Below, piece by piece: positions 51,501-60,500 of a stretch of DNA of 64,000 bases (the first letter of the stretch is position 1; every line of letters begins with the position of its first letter). Made by a program: the position numbers and the translations under genes. Under the pieces are notes generated by a model. That model had not been told where the DNA came from. It saw only the letters and a program-made list of their open reading frames with translations, and searched no databases. The DNA is from Watersipora subatra (taxonomy: Eukaryota > Bryozoa > Gymnolaemata > Cheilostomatida > Watersiporidae): positions 39,056,621 to 39,120,620 of the forward strand of contig NC_088711.1 in assembly GCF_963576615.1 (NCBI RefSeq), read 5' to 3'.

Positions 51501-54500
51501 ATACAGCAGGCTATCGCGGACAACACATTAGACAACATCCAGTTCAAGTATGGCCCTTCATAGAGCTGACCCATTATATCATGGCTACAAAGTGTTACAT
51601 GTATATTGATTACTGATTAGCACTATTCAACACTGGTCTTAGCATATCTCCTATGTTTCTAATACATGCTTATGGAACAAGCCAAAGTGAGAGTCAGGTA
51701 GTTACGTGTTTAATTAAGTATATGAGATTAAAGTTAACTTTTTAATTCTCAAGTGTCATAATTTATCATAGTTTCCAACTGATACATTTGCCCTTACATG
51801 TTGTGGCTGCTACAGTTGTCTCTTTTAAGTCTGGTTTCCATATGACAGCGCAAGGCGCGCAACAAGGCGCGCAACAAGGCGCGCAACAAGGCGCGCAACA
51901 AGGCGCGCAACAAGGCGCGCAACAAGGCGCGCAACAAGGCGCGCAACAAGGCGCGCAACAAGGCGCGCAACAAGGCGCGCAACAAGGCACGCAACAAGGC
52001 GCACGACGTCGTGCGTAGGCCAGCTGTGATATGGAAACGTCAACGCACGACGATCGCGTGACGTGCGTATGCTGATCGCAAGGAGCCAACAGAATAGATC
52101 CTTGCGACGGGTGCGGGCGATGATGTATCCAACAATACACCGCTCGACCTTTTCAATCTATCCAACAATTCAAACGGAAAGCTGTTTTCCGAAGAAATCG
52201 ATCTCCCGTACAAAAGAGTAGGCCTGGTTTTTCTACGACAGCGCAAGGTCGCAACGGAGGGCTGTTTTTCGAAGAAATCGGTCTCACGTATGAAAAAGTA
52301 AGAAAATTACCCACCCTGTCCAATGCCAGCATGGCGCCTAGGCGCGCTATGGAAACACTGCGTCACAGCCCAAGAAATGCATTGCGCACGATCACTGGGC
52401 CGCACACAATCATTGCGCTATCATATGGAAACCAGGCTTAAACGCGGCATACTATTTTGCACATATTTTCATACCAATTAGATTAATCCCCAGGCTTGGT
52501 ATCTGATCATTAGAGGTTATTAAAGCTGATCATGTTTTGATGCAATAGTTGATTGCTTTCTGAATCGTATCTTGCAGAGCGTCAACAGCGGAAGATTTGC
52601 CTTTAGATGCTGTCTCAGTTGACTTGGTAACTGTTGGTATGGCTCTGCACTGGTTTGACTGGCCAACATTTTACAAGGAAGTGAGATGAGTATGCTTGTT
52701 ATGTCTGTTTTAATGTCAGTGTTACACATTTCAGTTCAATAACTATTTGATACACAAATTTTTAATGTAAACTATTTGTACTAAGTCATTGAGATGTGCT
52801 GCAGAAATACTTGGCCTGAGAGAAATTAGTGTTTTCAGGAAAAGATTTTGTTGTCTGAGATGAAGTTCATGGTCAATAATCTGTATTTGGAAAACTGACA
52901 TAAGACTGTATAACATATTAGATTACATATCACATTAAACAGTACCATATATCAGATAGTAACACATATTAGTCTGTGCTACATATAAAACTGTGTCACA
53001 CATTAAATTGTGTCACACATTAAACTGTGTCCCACTTTGGACCCGAATGCATATTAGCTGGTATCACACATAAGAATGTGCCACATATTACACTTTTTCA
53101 CGCATAAAACTGTGTCACATATTAGACTGTGCCACATATTAGACCATGTGACGCCTTAGCCTGTGTAACATCATAGACTATGTGACAAATTAGACTGTGT
53201 CACAAATTTGACTGTGGCAAACATTAAAATATGTCACATATTAAACTGTGTCACACATTAGACTGTGTCACATATAAGAGTGCCCCTCATATTAGATGAT
53301 GTCGCACATTAGGCAGTGTTGCTTATTAGACTGTTCAGAGCATTAGACTGCATTATAGCAATATAAATGAACTTATTACAAATTCATTTATTTTGACAGA
53401 AAACTTCTTTTTTTGTTCGTATATACATATAAAAAGAATGACCAACTATCACAGGCTGGTCGCTGGCCACTTTAGGTCAACATGTATAGTTTTAGCATAC
53501 AAAAAAGACAAACTACCGTACAGGATGAAAATATTCGTTGGTTATAAAAATTCGCGATTTCGCGAACAGACAACTCCGCGAATTATAAAATTCCGTGAAT
53601 AATTAGTTCTATTTTTAATCACAATGGAGAATAACTACTGCATCAAATTAAAAACTAGCCGCTAGGCTGGTTTTTAATATAAATACTAAACGTAGTTGAG
53701 TTTCAAAACATTTTTAAAATCATTGCCTAGGCTTTGAGCTAACACCATTGCCAATGCATCACATTTCTTTACAAAATTTGTCACAAGATATGCAGAATGG
53801 CGTCATTGCAAAAATAGCCACTAAGCAGAGGTACTAAGCGTAGCCGAGTTCCAAAACATTTAAAATCATCACCGGGCTTCGAGTTTTATTGCCATTGCAT
53901 CAAACTTTACAAAATTATTCAAGGTTTTCACAAGTTGTTCGGCATGGCTTCATCATCACAAAAAAATCTCTCCTAGTCTTTTTACATTGAAATCAACTCC
54001 ATCAATCTCTAATACCGAAGTTGAGGACGATCATGATTCTGATCTGGACATTATGGTATGTAATTGATTTGCAGTGCAGATAGGTTTTTCCATAATTAAC
54101 TGCATTAGTTAATTCTTTTGTTTAAAACTGATCGCTTTCATTAAATACTTCAGCTATTGTTTTTGTACTTCCTTGACACTTGTTAATATTTTTTTCTTTT
54201 TTGTGTTTGCTGCAGATTGAGTATGAAACAACCTACTCTGAGTACAAAAACTAGAGACAAGTAGTAATATTCATCAAGGCAAGAATATTGGCAGAGAAGC
54301 AACCAGTCAACTTAGTCAACCAGTCAACTTCATCGACAACTCATTGATATCACTGCAGCAAACATGATTAAATTATATATTTTATTTCATGTATAGATAT
54401 ATTATAGTTTATTACAAACTTGAGTGTACAAATAAAATATTTCAAATACAAATAAAATTTTACAAACGATGAATGGAGTAAATATAAACAGTTTAGTCAT

Positions 54501-57500
54501 AATGGCGGTTATCTAGCAATAAAATTAAACTGGTACTCTTGATAAGTGAATACTAGCGTGAAATGGTGCTCTCTGACTAGTTATTTTGGTAATAGCAGCA
54601 TTGTCACTTTCTTGGGTAGATGTTAAAGGCGATTCTCTCGCTACTACACGACTGGTAAGGAAGTTATCATCAGAACTCTCCTCGTGGCTTACTATTGTAA
54701 AGTTCTGCCAGTTGGCCAAAAATTTGTGCTCATAAAGGCGTCTTTGTTCCTTTTTTAAAACAGATATATTCTCCTCGTTAGCAGCTGCGGCCACTTCTAC
54801 TTCAATTTCAAGACCTCCCTGAATGATTGGTGATCTTCTATAAGAATGACATCTACCACCCTTGCAATCATTGTTCTTCCGTGTATGATGAAAAATTTCT
54901 CTCTCACACTGAAACAAATAATGAAGCGGTAGGGATGGAAAAATAAATATTGCGTTTTACCGAAGAAGCAAAGTAAAATTCAACTAATTTAGTTAATGTG
55001 AAAAACTCATTACTTACCACAAATTGTTGGTTCATCAAAGGCCTCCAAATCTATGAATATTCGTGAAAACCTCTGAACGCAGCAAATAATTTATAGCTTA
55101 GCCCGATCCACCCGTAGTTGTAAGCTAAATAGAAAACAAAACGGGCAATGCGCGTAGTCACGCATGCGTAAGGTTAACTCTATTGCTAGGCGTAATAGAG
55201 TTAACTTTTCCTAGAGAGTGGCAGTTTTCAGCCGCGAATAAATTCATCCGCGAATTTGCATAAAAAGACAATTTTCGCAAAATATAACTCCGCGAATAAA
55301 TTCATCCTGTACGGTAATTATCAATCCCTTTGTTTGTTTTTGTCCGTCGATCGCTGACTATTTCCCTACCACTTTTGTTGCTGTATGCTATTAAAATCAA
55401 CATATAGTGTCTTTAGATGTGGTCTTGTCTTCTCGGGTCTTCTCTTTTCTTTTAATACGTCATGCATAAAGATAATTTTTTGAGAAGACAAATGGCTTAT
55501 GGCGTAATAGTATTTTGATTATATAATTTTTGTTAAAATGACAAGTTTGATTGCCATGGACGCTTCAAATAATGAGGCATTTGTGTCAGTCACAAATTCG
55601 ATATTCAATATTTTGTTCGCCTTAGCGAGCTAAGACAGGTAAGCTAGACAGATCATGTATGGTCAGTTGAGTTGAATAATCAGAACAGGTCAGATCAACT
55701 GAGGTGATTAATCAGAACAGAGCAAGTCAGGTCAACCGAGGTGATTAATCAGAACAGGTCAGATGAGGTATCATCTTATGACATAGACCTCATGCTAGCC
55801 CATGCTGTAAGGAGTTCAATAAAATAGAACCAACCAATAAAGCCTTAGTTCTGAAACAAGTTGGTATACCAGATGATATCTTAATTGTAGCCTTAGTTCT
55901 GAAACAAGTTGGTATACCAGATGATATCTTAATTGTAGCCTTAGTTCTGAAACAAGTTGGTATACCAGATGATATCTTAATTGTAGCCTTAGTTCTGAAA
56001 CAAGTTGGTATACCAGATGATATCTTAATTGTAGCCTTAGTTCTGAAACAAGTTGGTATACCAGATGATATCTTAATTGTAGCTTTAGTTCTGAAACAAG
56101 TTGGTATACCAGATGATATCTTAATTGTAGCCTTAGTTCTGAAACAAGTTGGTATACCAGATGATATCTTAATTGTATTTTGTATATGCCTCCTCCATCA
56201 AATGCTTCTGTTTACTGCTGTTGACATAAAAATTGTACATGTTATTGAAACAGCTGTGTTCCTTTACTACCTGACAAGAAACCAAATATTCATTTTTCAT
56301 AATAAAATATACATACATGTATATATAATATACAAGTATACATAGTCGAGAGTGCGCATACAAATTAACTACATCAAATGAGTCATGCTCGTTTATGTAG
56401 TGCTTTACATCAAATGCAGAGCATTTCCCATTTATCCGGGATGAATGGGGAGTGCTCTGCCTTGTTTACTGATTTATGATCTATCCTCTTTTTTACGATG
56501 CGAGCCGACAGGGTCTGCCCCCTTCCAAAAACCCAACTCGGTAACAGGTTGCTTCTTCATCTGCTGACTTGGTCACAAATCGGTCCTCTCTTCTGTCAGC
56601 TCAGTGGCCTATCTGCCGTACTTCCAGCTGGATGGAATGCAAACTCAGTTTCCTGTTGGCTCGACCTTGCGAGGACTATTTGCATCTTTAGCAGTTCAGA
56701 AGGTCTGCGCTGGCCTTCTGAACTCAGCATCTCTAGTTGGTCGTGCTGGCTTACCTTGGCCCTGGGCTCGGCTATTGCCTGTTGTTAAAATATCACAAGA
56801 GCTTGTTAAGACCTGTTCTCAAAGTTACTACCGTACAGGATGAAAATATTCGTTGGTTGAAAAAATTCGCGATTTCGCGAACAGACAACTCCGCGAATTA
56901 TAAAATTCCGTGAATAATTAGTTCTATTTTTAATCACAAGGGAGAATAACTACTGCATCAAATTAAAAACTAGCCGCTAGGCTGGTTTTTAATATAAATA
57001 ATAAACGTAGTTGAGTTTCAAAACATTCTTAAAATCATTGCCTGGGCTTTGAGCTAACACCATTGCCAATGCATCACACTTCTTTACAAAATTATTCAAG
57101 GTTGTCACAAGATATACAGAATGGCGTCATCGCAAAAATAGCCACTAGGCAGAAGTACTAAACGTAGCCGAGTTCCAAAACTTCTTTAAAATCATCGCTG
57201 GGCTTCGAGTTTTATTGTCATTGCATCAAACTTTACAAAATTATTCAAGGTTTTCACAAGTTATTCGGCGTGGCTTCGTCATCGCAAAAAATCTCTCCCA
57301 GTCTTTTTACATTGAAGTCAACTCCATCAATCTCTATTACCGAAGTTGAGGACGATTATGATCTGGACATTATGGTATGTATTCGTTTTGCAGTGCAGAT
57401 ACGTTTTTCTATAATCAACTGCATTAGTTAATTCGTTTGTTTAAAAACCGATCGCTTTCATTAAATACATCAGGTATTGTTTTTGTACTTTCTTAACACT

Positions 57501-60500
57501 TATTAATATTTTTTTTCTTTTTTGTGTTTGCTGCAGATTGAGAATGAAACAACCTACTCCGATTACGAAAACTAGAGACAAGTAGTGATATTCACCGTGG
57601 CAGAAATATTGGCAGAGAAGCAACCAGTCAACCTAGAAGCAAAGCAACCAGGCAGAAAAGCAACCAGTCAACCCTTTCATCGACAACAACTCCTTGATAT
57701 CGCTGCAGCAAACATGATTAAATTATATATTTTATTTCATGTATAGATTTATTACAAACTTGAGTGTACAAATACAATGTTTCAAAAACAAATACAATTT
57801 TACAAACGATGAATGGAGTAAATATAAACAGTTTAGTCTATATGGCGGTTGTCTAGAGCAATAAAATTAAACTGATACTCTTGATAAGTGAATACTAGTG
57901 TGTAATGGTGCTCTCTGATTAGTTATTGTGGTAATAGCAGCTCTATATCGCTGTCACTGTCTTGGGTAGATGTTAAAGGCGATTCTCTCGCTACTACATA
58001 GCTGGTAAGGATGTTATCATCAGAACTCTCCTCGTGGCTTACTATTGCAAAGTTCTGCCGGTTGGCCAAAGATTTGTGCTCGTAAAGGCGTTTTTGTTCC
58101 TTTTTTTAAACAAATATATTCTCTTCGTAAGTAGCTGCAGTCACTTCTACCTCAATTTCCAGATCTCCCTGAGTAATTGGTGATCTTTTAAGAATGACAT
58201 ATACCACCCTTGCAGTCATTGTGCTCGCGTGTATGATGAAAAATCTCTCTCACACTAAAACAAATAATGAAGCGGTAAGGATGGAAAAAATAAATATTGC
58301 GTTATACCGAAGAACCAAAGTAAAATTCAACTAAATGGTTTTGAGAAAAAACTCATTACTTACCGCAAATTGTTGGTTCATCAAAGGCCTCCAAATCTAT
58401 GAATATTTGTGGAAACCTCTGAAAGCAACAAAGAATTTATAGCTTAGCACGATCCACCCGTAGTTGTAGGCTAAATAGAAAACAAAACGCGCAAAGCGCG
58501 TAGCCGCGCATGCGTAAGATTAACTCTATTGCTAGACGTAATCGAGTTAACTTTTCCTAGAGAGTGGCAGTTTTCAGCCGCGAATAAATTCATCTGCGAA
58601 TATGCATTAAAAGACCATTTTCGCGAAATATAACTCCGCGAATAAATTCATCCTGAACGGTATTTATACCAAAAGCTACTGACACGATGGAAGCACTTAT
58701 AAACAGATATATTTTTGTGCAGGTAGACCGAGTTCTTAAACCGGGAGGAGTTATTGCTGTATACATGCACAGCTATTGGGTTGAAGTTGTAGACCATCCT
58801 AAAGCTCCAGATCTTACAGCATTCTTAACAGCGGTATGTTCAGTTTTTATGGTTCGCTAACATCTTGGTTATTTTTACTGTCCATGGTATAACTTGGAAA
58901 AAAACTATATATATATATATTGTTTCGTTGAACCACAATTTTTATTTAGTAGTTTATTTGAGTTTTAGTATTATTTGTCATTCTCTGGTTGTAAGCTGAA
59001 TCTAATAGCACTATTTTATGGTGCTGACTGCAGCTAATTAGCTTCCTGTGTTTATAGGTACAGGATGACAACATCATTATATAACTTTGATATGTATATG
59101 TTCAATTTGTATAATTGTTCTATTGAATAACATTTTAAAAAATGTGCAGGTAATGTGCCACAGACTTCAATAATGGAGCATTCTTGCAGCAGTTCATGAC
59201 TAAACATTTTTGAGACATTTATTTTACTAAAATAGCATATAAACTTGGTGAGTAGCTTGTAAAATACCATTTTCTGACGTGTAAAATTATATTTAAATGT
59301 TGGCTTAAAAATATGTGTGGTTTTAAAAGGTTTATTTGTGTTATCACTTGTACAAACCAGAAAAGTGTGATAAATCTAAAAATAAAAATAAACTTACATC
59401 AAGGAAATCAGTGTAATCTTATAAGAGTTATTTTTTACATTGTACAACAAACTCATAGAAAATATGCTCAACGAAGCTTTGTTCGGTGATGCAGAAACTA
59501 TATTTTCAGATCTGATAAATACTTTTAACGATACCACATCAAAACTCTCCTTATCATAACATTGACTTTAAAAAAATTCCTTTTTTAAGATGATGATGAT
59601 GATGATATGAAACTTTGACAAATTCCAACTTTTTTAAATGGTCCAAAGGTCTTTGTGCTTGTAGTTGAGAGAAACTGTACCCATAATAGTCATAATAATA
59701 AAATATCTCATTCGGAAGTCCACGCTAGATAAAAGTCGTTTGTTACAGCTTCTGAGGGAGGAACCTATATATAGCTACTGGCACAATAGAGATAAATGTT
59801 TAGATGCTAGGTATACAGAAGAGGGCTTACAGATACCTTATCCTGATACTGAGAGGTGAGTATTCTTAATATCCTGATATTAATAGGAGAGCATTCTTAA
59901 TATCCTGATATTAATAGGAGAGTATTCTTAATATCCTGATACTAGTAGGTGAGCATTCTTAATATCCTGATACTGAGAGTTGGGTATTTTTAATATCTTG
60001 ATACTGAGAGGTAAGCATTCTTAATATCCTGATACTAATAGGAGACTATTCTTAATATCCTGATACTGAAAGGTGGGTATTCTTAATATCCTGATACTGA
60101 GAGGTAAGCATTCTTAATATCCTGATACTAATAGGAGAGTATTCTTAATATCCTGATACTGAGAGGTGGGTATTCTTAATATCCTGATACTGAGAGGTAA
60201 GCATTCTTAATATCCTGATATTAATAGGAGAGCATTCTTAATATCCTGACACAAATAGGAGAGTATTCTTAATATCCTGATACTGAGAGGTGAGTATTCT
60301 TAACATCCTAGTACTAATAGGTGAGTATTCTTGATATCCTGATACTAATAGGTGAGCATTAGTAATATCCTGAGAGTGATAGATAAGCATTCTACATATC
60401 ATAATACTGATAGGGGATTCATCCGATGATAATTATTTAATGACACATAATAAATGCTTACAGAGTATCAAATTACAATTTGGAAAACATTACTTGTATA

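Larger units (their letters stand above)
53516..55314. mobile_element. 1.8-kb TIR element with two convergent mini-genes, copy 1
   Basis: Ends CCGTACAGGATGAA on both sides (inverted), with TA flanks at 53514-53515 and 55315-55316. Subterminal TCGCGAA / CCGCGAAT words repeat at both ends. The first 450 bp hold an internal tandem duplication of about 150 bp that includes the start region of the plus-strand mini-gene. It carries no recognisable transposase, but a spliced plus-strand gene (53944-54254) and a spliced minus-strand gene (55035-54525) that converge. Sits in intron 3 of the methyltransferase. Confidence 0.85.
56831..58660. mobile_element. 1.8-kb TIR element with two convergent mini-genes, copy 2
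   Basis: Second copy, same orientation, same intron, with TA flanks (56829-56830, 58661-58662). Left end CCGTACAGGATGAA; the right end read inward has CCGTTCAGGATGAA, one change. It is colinear with copy 1 apart from small indels and scattered substitutions. Its plus-strand mini-gene is open but starts GTG, and its minus-strand gene is frameshifted early in exon 2. Confidence 0.85.

Noticed and set aside
51766-52140. GAQQ, RALL and CAPC repeat frames on both strands
   Set aside because: They come from the 12-bp GCGC array inside a MITE; all are low complexity and mutually overlapping.
55782-56345. Open frame through the 48-bp repeats (ALVLKQVGIPDDILIV x 7)
   Set aside because: No ATG precedes the repeats, the reverse strand is open as well, and a stop-free 48-bp unit is expected by chance about half the time.
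56498-56843. Leu/Trp-rich overlapping frames of 96 and 79 codons
   Set aside because: The frames overlap in different registers within a GC-richer segment and match no family.
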